Source of the DNA: Planktothrix sp. FACHB-1365 | Lineage (GTDB): Bacteria; Cyanobacteriota; Cyanobacteriia; Cyanobacteriales; Microcoleaceae | Length of the DNA: 64,000 nucleotides | NCBI RefSeq assembly: GCF_014697575.1 | Contig: NZ_JACJSC010000020.1 | Span: 1 to 64,000, forward strand | Direction of reading: 5' to 3' | In this document: piece by piece, positions 9,098-16,909 of the stretch | How the letters are laid out: each line of letters starts with the position of its first letter | How positions within the stretch are numbered: position 1 is the first letter of the stretch | Position numbers and translations under genes: made by a program | Notes under the pieces: generated by a model | The model's database searches: none | What the model saw: the letters and a program-made list of their open reading frames with translations, nothing else | What the model was told of the DNA's origin: nothing

Positions 9098-11344
9098 ATG
9101 CAACCATCTGAAATACCAGAAAATCCTGTCATTGTTTTATATCAACAAGCGTCTCGCCATATCGCTCAACAGCAATATGAAGAAGCGATTACAATTTGTC
9201 AAAACATCTTACAATTGCAACCTAATTTTGCGTTAGCTTACAGTACCATTGGGTTAGCGAAACAATTGCAAGGACAACTAGAGGAAGCTAAATCATACTA
9301 TGAAAACGCCTTAAAACTACAACCGAACTGGGTCGAAGTTCTAGGGAATTTAGGGACAGTTTATCTACAACAACAGCAATGGGAAAAAGCTTTAAAATTC
9401 TATGAAATTGCTTTACAGTTAAAACCGAATCAAGTCGGGATTTACCGAAATTTATATAGTGTTTTTAGCTACCTAAACCAACCCGAAAAAGCACTAGAAT
9501 GTTGGTTTCAAGTATTAATTTTAGAACCTGAATCTATCCCCCTTCAATCTCATATTGATTTCGGCAAAAGTTTGATTTCTCAAAGCAAATGGGATCAAGC
9601 AATTTCTTTGTATTTAAAAACTTTAGAAATTTATCCTAATTCCCATCAAGCTTATTATTGGTTAGGAGAAGCTTTTTCTGGAAAACAACAATGGTTAGAA
9701 GCAATAAAAGCTTATCGTCAAGCTATTGAAATTGAGAATAATATTGATTGGTTTTATCCAAAATTAGGAAAAGCGTTATTAGAAACTCACCAATGGTATG
9801 AGGCTGTTATTGCCTATTATGAAGCGGCTAAATCTAATGCTTATTATCAAGAGCTATTAGATGAGATTATTCCTAAAATTATACAATCTCAAGAATTAAT
9901 TCAAGCAAGTTTAATTTTTGAAGAACAGTTAAAGAAACGTCCTGAAGCGGATGAACTTTACCATATTTTAGGAAATATTTATAAAGTCAACAATAAGATT
10001 GTAGATGCAATTTTTTATTATACAAAAGCGATTCAGATTAATCCTAATCTTTCCCAATATTATGCAGATTTAGGAGATGCTTGGTTAAAACAAAAGCAAT
10101 GGGAACAGGCTATTTATTGTTGTCTTGAAGCTTTAAAAATTAATCCTGATTTTATGAAACCTTACGATATAATTGCTGAGGTTTTGATGCAACAAGGATA
10201 TGATGAAGAAGGTTTAGGCTGTTATAACGCTAGAGAAATACCCTCTGCAATTCTTCAAAAATATTGTCCCATTCCGACACACCAACTGACTTTATCCCAG
10301 ATTGATTCTCAGATCAACTCTATACCCATTTATTCTGAATCTAATATTACTTTAACTTCGTCAAAAACGGTTTCTCAATCTCAATTTTGTTTAATGTTTG
10401 ATCACGCTACAACTCAAAAAGCATTTGTAGCCATTTTAGAGAATGCTAGAGCCTGGGGAGATTTAGCCACCAGTGCCATTATAACAGAAAATAATCAATT
10501 AGTTACGGATCTTTCAACGGGATGTGCTGAATTAGTTTTATCATCCAATCAATTAGCACCAGCCTATCAAATTGAGGGGACAATTGCCTTTTTATCGGTG
10601 CGTTGGGGAGCAACCTATTTTCATTGGCTGTATGATGTTTTACCCGGTTTTCATTTAATTCAAAAAAGTGGGATTTCCTGGGATGATATTGATTATTTTG
10701 TGATTAATGCAGACTATCCAACTTATCAAAAAGAAACCTTAGTTAAGCTTGGTGTTCCCTTGTCTAAAATTATGGTTAGTATGACTCATCATCATATTCA
10801 AGCAAATAAAATTATTGTTCCTTCCCCGAATTTAATGTACAAAAATGTGATCACACCTGCATGGGTGTGTAACTTTTTGAGATCAGCTTTTCTTCCCGCT
10901 AATATTGGGAATATTACCCCTTATCGCCGGATTTATTTGAGTCGAGAAAAAGCAAGTTATCGTAATGTTATTAACCAAGATGAATTATTTCAATGTCTGA
11001 AACCATTAAACTTTGAAAGCGTGGTTTTAGAAACTTTAAGCTTTTCAGAACAAGTGGAATTAATGGCGACCGCATCCGTTGTAATTGCGCCGCATGGCGC
11101 TGGATTATCTAATATTGTTTTTTGTCAACCTGGAACTAAAATTATTGAGCTATTTCACCCAGATTATGTTCCGATTTATTATCGATTGATTAGCAATCTT
11201 TGTCAGTTAGAACATTACTATTTAATTAGTGAAGTCATTGATAAAACCACAGAAAATTTAACTCATCTCGGACAACTCGATATGAGAATCAATCTGGATG
11301 AGTTCATAAATTTGTTAGAATTAGCTGAAATTAAAATAACTTAA
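9098..11344 (+). CDS. TPR protein with C-terminal GT61 domain (3 of 5)
   Basis: This 748-residue protein has about ten TPR units (about 5-385) and a GT61 domain (about 390-740) with HWLYDVLPG at 509, YLSREKASYR, and PHGAGLSN at 665-672. Its first 100 or so residues, its ribosome-binding region and the 30-base spacer before it are nearly identical in DNA to those of the gene at 5690, after which the two diverge. This points to recent duplication or gene conversion of the intergenic-plus-5' segment. Its stop codon overlaps the stop of the convergent GT2 gene by 14 bases (11331-11344). It contains fewer TPRs than its neighbours and no triplication. Confidence 0.9.
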   Translation: MQPSEIPENPVIVLYQQASRHIAQQQYEEAITICQNILQLQPNFALAYSTIGLAKQLQGQLEEAKSYYENALKLQPNWVEVLGNLGTVYLQQQQWEKALKFYEIALQLKPNQVGIYRNLYSVFSYLNQPEKALECWFQVLILEPESIPLQSHIDFGKSLISQSKWDQAISLYLKTLEIYPNSHQAYYWLGEAFSGKQQWLEAIKAYRQAIEIENNIDWFYPKLGKALLETHQWYEAVIAYYEAAKSNAYYQELLDEIIPKIIQSQELIQASLIFEEQLKKRPEADELYHILGNIYKVNNKIVDAIFYYTKAIQINPNLSQYYADLGDAWLKQKQWEQAIYCCLEALKINPDFMKPYDIIAEVLMQQGYDEEGLGCYNAREIPSAILQKYCPIPTHQLTLSQIDSQINSIPIYSESNITLTSSKTVSQSQFCLMFDHATTQKAFVAILENARAWGDLATSAIITENNQLVTDLSTGCAELVLSSNQLAPAYQIEGTIAFLSVRWGATYFHWLYDVLPGFHLIQKSGISWDDIDYFVINADYPTYQKETLVKLGVPLSKIMVSMTHHHIQANKIIVPSPNLMYKNVITPAWVCNFLRSAFLPANIGNITPYRRIYLSREKASYRNVINQDELFQCLKPLNFESVVLETLSFSEQVELMATASVVIAPHGAGLSNIVFCQPGTKIIELFHPDYVPIYYRLISNLCQLEHYYLISEVIDKTTENLTHLGQLDMRINLDEFINLLELAEIKIT

Positions 11345-12365
11345 TTCCTGCTTCTAAAGGTTTAGAACGTTGTTGTATTGTTTGTTGTAAAACCCAAGTT
11401 GTTAAATTTTGCCATTCCGGTAAACTACACAGTTGATTCACGGATAAAGGCTGTTCTAAACTATTAGAATAATGAACAAAACTTTCTGTCCAATTGGTTA
11501 AAGTTTCTACCGCTAAAAATGGGGTATATTGCCAAGCTTTTTGTAAATATTCTGCCATTTCTAGCGGGAAACCTGTATAATACAAATACCAAGAACTCCA
11601 AACTAAGGTACTATACCGCACCCAATTTTCAATTAACCGAATTTCTAAGGGAATATTGGGAAGATTAAAAAATTTATTTAAAACATAATTAATCGATTTT
11701 GCTTGAGAAATTCCATCCCGCATGGTGTTGCGGTCATGTTGACGATAACAAACCGTTGACTGACGTAACCAAGCGGATTCACAGCCTAATAATGCTAATC
11801 TTAAAATTAAATCTACATCCTCCCCATGAGCTAACCCAGCTTCAAACCCTTCAATTTTTAATAACCAATCTCGACGAAACATTAAAGTTCCCATTGTACC
11901 CAACGGTTTCCAACGCAACCACATTTCTAAATTCAATTCAGGAACATAGTCCCAAGGTGTCGCATCCATTAAAGTTTCTCCCTGTTGGTTCACGCGACGC
12001 CATCCACTTTGAACCAGTCCCAGTTGGGGTTGTGCTTCAAAAACGGCGAGTTGAGTTGTTAATTTATCAGGAAGAAAAGTATCGTCCCCATCGAGGAAAA
12101 CAATAAACTCTCCTCGTGCTAAATTTAACCCATGATTTCGCGCGACAGAAACCCCTTGGTTTTGTTGATAAACATAGTGAATGTGTTGAGAATAGGGTTG
12201 TAACGCTTCGCGGGTGTTGTCCTGGGAACCATCATCCACGACAATAATTTCATAAGCAGAATAAGTTTGATTAAGAATACTTTCGATCGCTTGCCCAATA
12301 TAGCGATCGCAGTTGTATGCTGGAATCACAATACTAATTTGGGGAGTTTCTAAGGAATTGGACAT
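11331..12365 (-). CDS. GT2 family glycosyltransferase with C-terminal W-rich helical module
   Basis: Residues 9-230 are a GT-A fold GT2 domain: SIVIPAYNCDRYI, VVDDGSQDN at about 43-50, and the metal-binding DGDD at 92-95. Acceptor and donor are unknown. Residues of about 246-335 are a helical module (WSSWYLYY, EMAEYLQKA, LTNWTESF, EWQNL) that recurs three times in the protein at 27269-30778 and once at the end of the sulfotransferase protein at 49683-52271. The gene converges on, and overlaps by 14 bases, the third TPR-GT61 gene. Start ATG at 12365. Cytoplasmic, no membrane helix. Confidence 0.88.
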   Translation of the reverse strand: MSNSLETPQISIVIPAYNCDRYIGQAIESILNQTYSAYEIIVVDDGSQDNTREALQPYSQHIHYVYQQNQGVSVARNHGLNLARGEFIVFLDGDDTFLPDKLTTQLAVFEAQPQLGLVQSGWRRVNQQGETLMDATPWDYVPELNLEMWLRWKPLGTMGTLMFRRDWLLKIEGFEAGLAHGEDVDLILRLALLGCESAWLRQSTVCYRQHDRNTMRDGISQAKSINYVLNKFFNLPNIPLEIRLIENWVRYSTLVWSSWYLYYTGFPLEMAEYLQKAWQYTPFLAVETLTNWTESFVHYSNSLEQPLSVNQLCSLPEWQNLTTWVLQQTIQQRSKPLEAGIKLF

Positions 12366-12615
12366 AGATTTAATCCAGAACTTGATTCAATGTTAAATGT
12401 TAGGGTTGATTTTTATCTTCTATAATACCTAAAACTGCTATTAATAATTCCTCTAACTTGAGTTAGTCTCTGGACAGAATTCTCGTTAACTTAAAAAAGT
12501 TCAGTGTTGAGCTTTAGCCTAAGAATCTAGGTACTTTAGCTTAACTAGAGAAGATTTATTAATATTCGTTGATTTGGGACTTGCTACTTATTGTTCTGTT
12601 ATTATTTAATTCCTA
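12366..12615. other. Divergent promoter region between GT2 and membrane-protein genes
   Basis: This 250-base AT-rich spacer lies between two divergent genes and should carry both promoters. A short perfect inverted repeat, CTAACT-TG-AGTTAG at 12453-12466, is the only element that stands out and could be a protein-binding site. Confidence 0.3.
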
Positions 12616-14052
12616 ATGAAAAAAAATTCTATTTCTGTTCCCCAAAATCAAAAACTTCCTTGGTTTGAACGGTTAATGGCTATTGTCGCTACCGTTAACT
12701 ACGGATTAATTTTATTTAATCTCAGTTATACTGATTTGCGAGATTATTATTTTCGTTATATCCCAGTTCTAACCCAAATTTATGATCCCATTAAAGGGAT
12801 AGAACCCCATCAAGATACAGAAAAATATTTAGAGACTGTTGAGCAGTTAAAAGTTAGTGTAACTGAAACCAGTTTAAATTCTACTGAAACCGATGAAATT
12901 TTAGCACAATTACGCGCTCAAAGTGAGGGAATGATCAATGAAAATCCCTTTGCAATTGCTGAAAAAAGCGGAACTTTAGAACGCATTAAAAATCGAATGC
13001 GAGATCATGTCGAAAATCCTCAAAATTCCGCTAAAGAATCTTTTAATACCTTTTGGAGTATATCTTATCTCAAACAACAAGGATATGATCAAGAAATTGA
13101 CTGGTTTGAAAAAAATATTAGTCCTTTAATTGCTATAAACTATTATCGAACTCTCGGAGAAAATGGGGAATTCACTCGAACTTTTTGGAAAATTGATTTA
13201 CCCTTTGTGATCATTTTCTTTCTCGAATTTTTAGCCCGAACTTATTTTATTAGTCGTCGTTATCCGAGAGTGACTTGGTTTGATGCGATGTTATGGCGGT
13301 GGTATGATGTCTTTTTGTTCTTACCCTTTTGGCGATTATTAAGAATAATTCCTGTAGCACTACGCTTAAATCAAGTCCATTTTATCAGTTTAGAATATAT
13401 TCGGCTGCAAGTGACTCGCGGATTTGTGGCTGGAATAGCCAGAGAATTAACCGAAGCCGTTGTGGTTGAAGGTCTTGAACAAGTTCAACGGGAAATTCAG
13501 AAAGGAGATGTGGTTAAGCGATTTTTCACGAATCGCAATAAAAAATATTTAGATATTAATAATATTAATGAAATAGAAGCGATCGCTAATCATTTAATTA
13601 AAACAATTATTTATAACGTTATTCCTAAACTAGAACCGGATATTGAAGCATTATTGCGCTATAATATTGAACAAGTCATCCAACAATCTCCCGTTATTCA
13701 ACAGTTTAAAAATATACCGGGGTTACAACAAATTCCTGAACAAATTCAAGAAAGAATTATTGCTGAACTGTCTAAATTAGCAACAGAAGGGCCACAGGAT
13801 GCCTATGAAACGGTGAAAAAAGCAATGGAAGATCCCGTTGGTACAAAATTAACCAATCAATTAGTTAAAAACTTTAGTCAGGTTTTAGGAGAAGAATTAC
13901 AAAAAGAACAAGGTTTTGCGGAAATTCAAACCTTATTAATTGACTTTTTAGAAGAATTCAAAATTAACTATATTCAACAAGTAGATGAATCTAACTTTGA
14001 ACAAGTTCTCGCCCAATTACATGAACAAAGACGATTAGCAGAAACCGATTAA
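12616..14052 (+). CDS. Conserved membrane protein of unknown function
   Basis: I do not recognise a named family. The 478-residue protein has a hydrophobic segment at about 20-38 (LMAIVATVNYGLILFNLSY), a charged region to about 190, then hydrophobic stretches at about 195-212 (FVIIFFLEFLARTYFI) and 230-250 (YDVFLFLPFWRLLRIIPVAL). The last, with repeated Arg spaced by hydrophobic residues after a YD motif, recalls the S3-S4 region of voltage-sensor proteins, but no pore or selectivity motif follows. The rest is a long helical soluble tail (about 260-478). It stands alone between the GT2 gene and the rimP operon. A channel-like or envelope role is only a guess. Confidence 0.75.
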   Translation: MKKNSISVPQNQKLPWFERLMAIVATVNYGLILFNLSYTDLRDYYFRYIPVLTQIYDPIKGIEPHQDTEKYLETVEQLKVSVTETSLNSTETDEILAQLRAQSEGMINENPFAIAEKSGTLERIKNRMRDHVENPQNSAKESFNTFWSISYLKQQGYDQEIDWFEKNISPLIAINYYRTLGENGEFTRTFWKIDLPFVIIFFLEFLARTYFISRRYPRVTWFDAMLWRWYDVFLFLPFWRLLRIIPVALRLNQVHFISLEYIRLQVTRGFVAGIARELTEAVVVEGLEQVQREIQKGDVVKRFFTNRNKKYLDINNINEIEAIANHLIKTIIYNVIPKLEPDIEALLRYNIEQVIQQSPVIQQFKNIPGLQQIPEQIQERIIAELSKLATEGPQDAYETVKKAMEDPVGTKLTNQLVKNFSQVLGEELQKEQGFAEIQTLLIDFLEEFKINYIQQVDESNFEQVLAQLHEQRRLAETD

Positions 14053-14101
14053 ATGTTGTCCTTGTCAACGGTTATCCGTCAACCGACAACCGACAATACT
14101 C

Positions 14102-14217
14102 CTGACAATTGCCTTCACTGTAAGCTAAACTAGAAGAAGAGGCGAACCCAAAAGGTTCGTCTTTGGCTTCTGGGAGGACACTGTTTCACGCGCAGAGTGG
14201 GTGAAGCCCACTTTTTT
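14102..14217 (+). promoter_or_regulatory. rimP-nusA operon leader: candidate promoter and two hairpins
   Basis: A plausible promoter is CTGACA (14102-14107), an 18-base spacer and TAAACT (14126-14131). The transcript would begin with a hairpin CGAACC-CAAAA-GGTTCG (14143-14159) and then a second hairpin AGTGGG-TGAAG-CCCACT (14196-14212) followed by a run of T to 14217. The second is a textbook intrinsic terminator placed before rimP, as is known for the leaders of rimP-nusA operons in other bacteria. It would act as an attenuator, possibly read by NusA itself; that last point is inference. Confidence 0.6.
14196..14217 (+). terminator. Intrinsic terminator/attenuator ahead of rimP
   Basis: The six-base stem AGTGGG/CCCACT closes a five-base loop and its 3' arm runs into six T residues. 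It lies 51 bases before the rimP start codon, so it must be read through for the operon to be expressed. Confidence 0.65.
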
Positions 14218-14268
14218 CATGTCAGTGTAACGCCAGAACTTCTGTAGACTCTAATATTCCCGTCAACT

Positions 14269-14736
14269 ATGGCTCATCCCCTGATCCCCGAAATTCTTGA
14301 TATCGCCACCCCCATCGCCCAAACCTTGGGACTGGAAGTGGTGGGGGCTACCTTTTACACCAATCAGAAACCGCCTGTACTGCGTGTCGATATCCGCAAC
14401 CCCAGTCAGGATACTGGATTGGATGATTGTGAACGGATGAGTCGGGCTTTAGAAGAACAGTTAGAGACGACGAATATTATTCCCGATGCGTATGTTTTGG
14501 AGATTTCCAGCCCAGGAATTTCACAATTTTTAACCAGCGATCGCGAATTTATTTCCTTCAAAGGATTTCCGATCATTGTCAAAACATCAGAACCCTACAA
14601 AGGTCAGACTCAACAACGGGGAAAACTCGTGCGTCGGGATGAAACAACTGTTTATCTCAGTCAAAAAGGGCGACAAATCGCAATTCCGCGCGAGTTAGTA
14701 ACGGAAGTTTTACTAGACGAAAGTGGAGAGGAATAA
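14269..14736 (+). CDS. rimP: Ribosome maturation factor RimP
   Basis: The 155-residue protein has the RimP two-domain layout: an N-terminal alpha/beta domain with GLEVVGATF and LRVDIRNP, the signature [15 protein letters not shown] and the strongly conserved [22 protein letters not shown], then a C-terminal SH3-like domain from about residue 92. RimP assists assembly of the 30S ribosomal subunit. It is the first gene of the canonical rimP-nusA-ylxR-infB operon. Length is normal. Start ATG at 14269. Confidence 0.96.
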   Translation: MAHPLIPEILDIATPIAQTLGLEVVGATFYTNQKPPVLRVDIRNPSQDTGLDDCERMSRALEEQLETTNIIPDAYVLEISSPGISQFLTSDREFISFKGFPIIVKTSEPYKGQTQQRGKLVRRDETTVYLSQKGRQIAIPRELVTEVLLDESGEE

Positions 14737-14832
14737 AGGTTTTATAACGCTGGAAGTCAATAAATAGAAACTTTCCACTCTGTTCCCTGTTCCCTGTTAT
14801 CAAAAAATCAAAATTTGGAGGATAAAAACCCT

Positions 14833-16059
14833 ATGTCAATGGTGAGTTTGCCCGGTTTGCAAGATATGATTAATAGTATTTCTCAGGAACGTAATTTACC
14901 TAAACAAGCGGTAGAAGAAGCGTTGCGAGAAGCGTTATTAAAAGGATATGAACGCTATCGACGGACGATTGAAATTCAGACTCAATTTAGTGACGATTAT
15001 TTTGATAATTTTGATGTGGAGCTTGATGTTGATGAAGAAGGATTTCGGGTTTTAGCCAAGAATTTAATGATTGTTGAACAAGTCAGTAATCAAGATCACC
15101 AAATTGCCTTAAAAGATGTGCGGGAAGTCGCTCCCGAAGCCCAGTTAGGGGATACGGTTACGTTAGATGTTACCCCGGATCAAGGGGAGTTTGGTCGCAT
15201 GGCTGCCATTCAAACGAAACAGGTTTTAGCCCAAAAACTCCGAGATAAGCAGCGTAAATTGATCCAAGAAGAGTTTAAAGAACTTGAAGGCACCGTGCTC
15301 CAAGCTAAAGTGCTGCGGTTTGAACGACAATCGGTGATTATGGAAGTGGCCAGTGGTTTTGGTCGGATGGCCGTTGAAGCGGAACTCCCCAAACGCGAAC
15401 AACTCCCCAATGATAATTATCGAGCCAATGCGACTTTCCGAGTTTATTTGAAAAAAGTCTGTCAAGGTTCCCAACGGGGGCCACAATTGTTAGTATCTAG
15501 GGCCGATGCTGGGTTAGTGGTTTATCTGTTCGCCAATGAAGTCCCAGAAATTGAGGATGAAGTGGTGCGAATTGTCGCCGTCGCGCGAGAAGCCAACCCC
15601 CCTTCCCGTCACGTTGGCCCCCGGACTAAAATAGCAGTAGATACTTTGGATCGAGATGTTGATCCGGTTGGTGCTTGTATTGGAGCCAGGGGTTCGCGGA
15701 TTCAAGTTGTGGTGAATGAACTGCGGGGTGAGAAAATAGATGTGATTCGTTGGTCACCTGACCCGGCCACCTATATTGCCAATGCCTTGAGTCCGGCCAG
15801 AGTCGATGAAGTCCGGTTAGTGAATCCTGAAGAGCGTCGTGCCCATATTTTGGTTCCCGAAGATCAATTGAGTTTGGCCATTGGGAAAGAAGGGCAAAAT
15901 GTTCGTCTCGCGGCTCGATTAACAGGATGGAAAATTGATATTAAGGATACTGCTAAATATGATGCAGCAGCCGAAGATCAAAAAATCGCCGAAGAACTCG
16001 AACGTCAAGCTTTAGCGGCAACGGATGAGGATTTTGACGAATTTGGGGAAGAGGAGTAG
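14833..16059 (+). CDS. nusA: Transcription termination/antitermination factor NusA
   Basis: The protein of about 408 residues has the NusA N-terminal RNA-polymerase-binding domain (about 1-125), an S1 domain (about 130-200) and two KH domains (about 225-345) with DPVGACIGARGSRIQVVVNE and the second KH motif IGKEGQNVRLAARLTGWKID. It ends in an acidic tail without the extra repeats of enterobacterial NusA, as is usual in cyanobacteria. I choose the ATG at 14833 because TTGGAGG lies about 12 bases upstream (14815-14821); a TTG start inside that sequence would destroy the ribosome-binding site. An ATG six bases further on is possible. Confidence 0.95.
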   Translation: MSMVSLPGLQDMINSISQERNLPKQAVEEALREALLKGYERYRRTIEIQTQFSDDYFDNFDVELDVDEEGFRVLAKNLMIVEQVSNQDHQIALKDVREVAPEAQLGDTVTLDVTPDQGEFGRMAAIQTKQVLAQKLRDKQRKLIQEEFKELEGTVLQAKVLRFERQSVIMEVASGFGRMAVEAELPKREQLPNDNYRANATFRVYLKKVCQGSQRGPQLLVSRADAGLVVYLFANEVPEIEDEVVRIVAVAREANPPSRHVGPRTKIAVDTLDRDVDPVGACIGARGSRIQVVVNELRGEKIDVIRWSPDPATYIANALSPARVDEVRLVNPEERRAHILVPEDQLSLAIGKEGQNVRLAARLTGWKIDIKDTAKYDAAAEDQKIAEELERQALAATDEDFDEFGEEE

Positions 16060-16145
16060 AGGGGATGGGGGGACAAGGGGACAGGAGGATGGGGGGACGG
16101 GGGGACAGGGGGACAGGGGGACAGGGGGAGGGTGGGGAGTAATGC
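16060..16145 (+). repeat. G-rich minisatellite (GGGGGACA units) between nusA and ylxR
   Basis: About ten degenerate copies of an 8-base unit GGGGGACA or GGGGGATG follow the nusA stop directly. The transcript would be extremely purine-rich with many G-runs of four to six, able in principle to form G-quadruplexes. Confidence 0.8.
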
Positions 16146-16169
16146 AGTAGGCTTCAGGTACATCTAACT

Positions 16170-16201
16170 CCTGATAACTGATAACTGATAACTGATAACT
16201 G
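16170..16201 (+). repeat. 7-bp short tandem repeat (ATAACTG)
   Basis: Four copies of ATAACTG precede ylxR. This is the complement of the CAGTTAT run at 1519-1560. Confidence 0.85.
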
Positions 16202-16215
16202 TCAACGCTCAACCC

Positions 16216-16467
16216 ATGAAAAATCAACGTCGTTGCGTTGCTTGTCGCCAGTTAGCCGGCAAAGAAACCTTCTGGCGATTTGTCCGGCTCTATCCATCGC
16301 ATCAGGTACAATTAGATCAAGGAATGGGTCGTTCAGCCTACCTTTGCCCCAACCCTGATTGTTTAAGAGTGGCTCAGAAAAAAAATCGACTGGGACACGC
16401 ACTCCGGGCTTCTGTGCCAGAGGAACTGTATCAAACCCTATGGCAACGTTTAGCAACGCCTGATTAA
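16216..16467 (+). CDS. ylxR: YlxR-family RNA-binding protein
   Basis: The 83-residue protein carries the YlxR signature: RRCVACRQLAGKETFWRFVR, then GRSAYLCPNPDCLRVAQKKN and an R/H-rich helix ending near RASVPEELY. The paired cysteines (CxxC and CxxxxxC) fit the family. YlxR proteins are small, basic, nucleoid- or RNA-binding and are nearly always encoded between nusA and infB, as here. Start ATG at 16216. The ribosomal L7Ae-like gene found in some operons is absent. Confidence 0.93.
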   Translation: MKNQRRCVACRQLAGKETFWRFVRLYPSHQVQLDQGMGRSAYLCPNPDCLRVAQKKNRLGHALRASVPEELYQTLWQRLATPD

Positions 16468-16567
16468 GAAGCACTCACCAGTCAAGGCGATTTTTCTGAA
16501 ACAACTGCCGATTGAAGTTCATAACCGATGTTAGGAGGTGTCAAGTTCACATTTAATCACTGAATTT

Positions 16568-16586
16568 AACAGGCAAGATGCCTGTT
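16568..16586. repeat. AACAGGC hairpin element (copy 2 of 3)
   Basis: Arm AACAGGC, loop AAGAT, arm GCCTGTT, flanked by TTT on the left and CCAC on the right, identical to the copy at 509-527. Confidence 0.8.
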
Positions 16587-16788
16587 CCACTTCCCCAGAT
16601 AGAAGACTGGGATATTCAAGTTAAACCAGAATAGGATAAATGGGCTGATGTGTCCAATGCTCCTCCTTCACCCGAAGGTTTATATCTGCTAACTTGAGAA
16701 AAACAATTGTAAAGATTTGAGGGGTTCAAGTTCAACAAAAATTGAAATAACATTAAGAACTGTCACAGCAGACGAATCCTCTGCATCC

Positions 16789-16819
16789 TTGACACTTAAA
16801 TAACAAGAGCAGATGATAT
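16789..16819 (+). promoter_or_regulatory. Candidate promoter for infB
   Basis: A perfect TTGACA hexamer (16789-16794) is followed after 19 bases by TGATAT (16814-16819), about 90 bases before the infB start. The long gap after ylxR supports a separate promoter; the -10 match is imperfect. Confidence 0.3.
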
Positions 16820-16909
16820 CGTTATTTAAAATGTAGAGGTTACTGTTGTAAGAGTAAATCGAACTATGTAAACATCAAACAATGGGTTGGTACGAAGAGG
16901 GGTCAGTGG

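Larger units (their letters stand above)
16468..16909. other. Intergenic region upstream of infB
   Basis: This 442-base stretch is unusually long for the middle of the rimP-infB operon. It contains copy 2 of the AACAGGC hairpin element (16568-16586) and a candidate promoter, TTGACA at 16789-16794 with TGATAT at 16814-16819 (19-base spacer). infB may therefore have its own promoter. No open frame of note is seen. Confidence 0.45.

Noticed and set aside
2999-11344. TPR-GT61 genes as GT41 (O-GlcNAc transferase)
   Set aside because: The catalytic part has the GT61 signature PHGAGLSN and HWLYDVLPG, not the GT-B motifs of GT41.
11699-12106. 135-codon plus-strand frame
   Set aside because: Lies fully inside the GT2 gene on the minus strand and has no recognisable domain.
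14143-14159. Possible tRNA T-arm (GGTTCG)
   Set aside because: No acceptor stem, anticodon arm or CCA-type end fits around it; it is one hairpin of the rimP leader.
16060-16201. CRISPR or origin-like iterons between nusA and ylxR
   Set aside because: Units of 7-8 bp without spacers; simple tandem repeats typical of cyanobacterial intergenic DNA.
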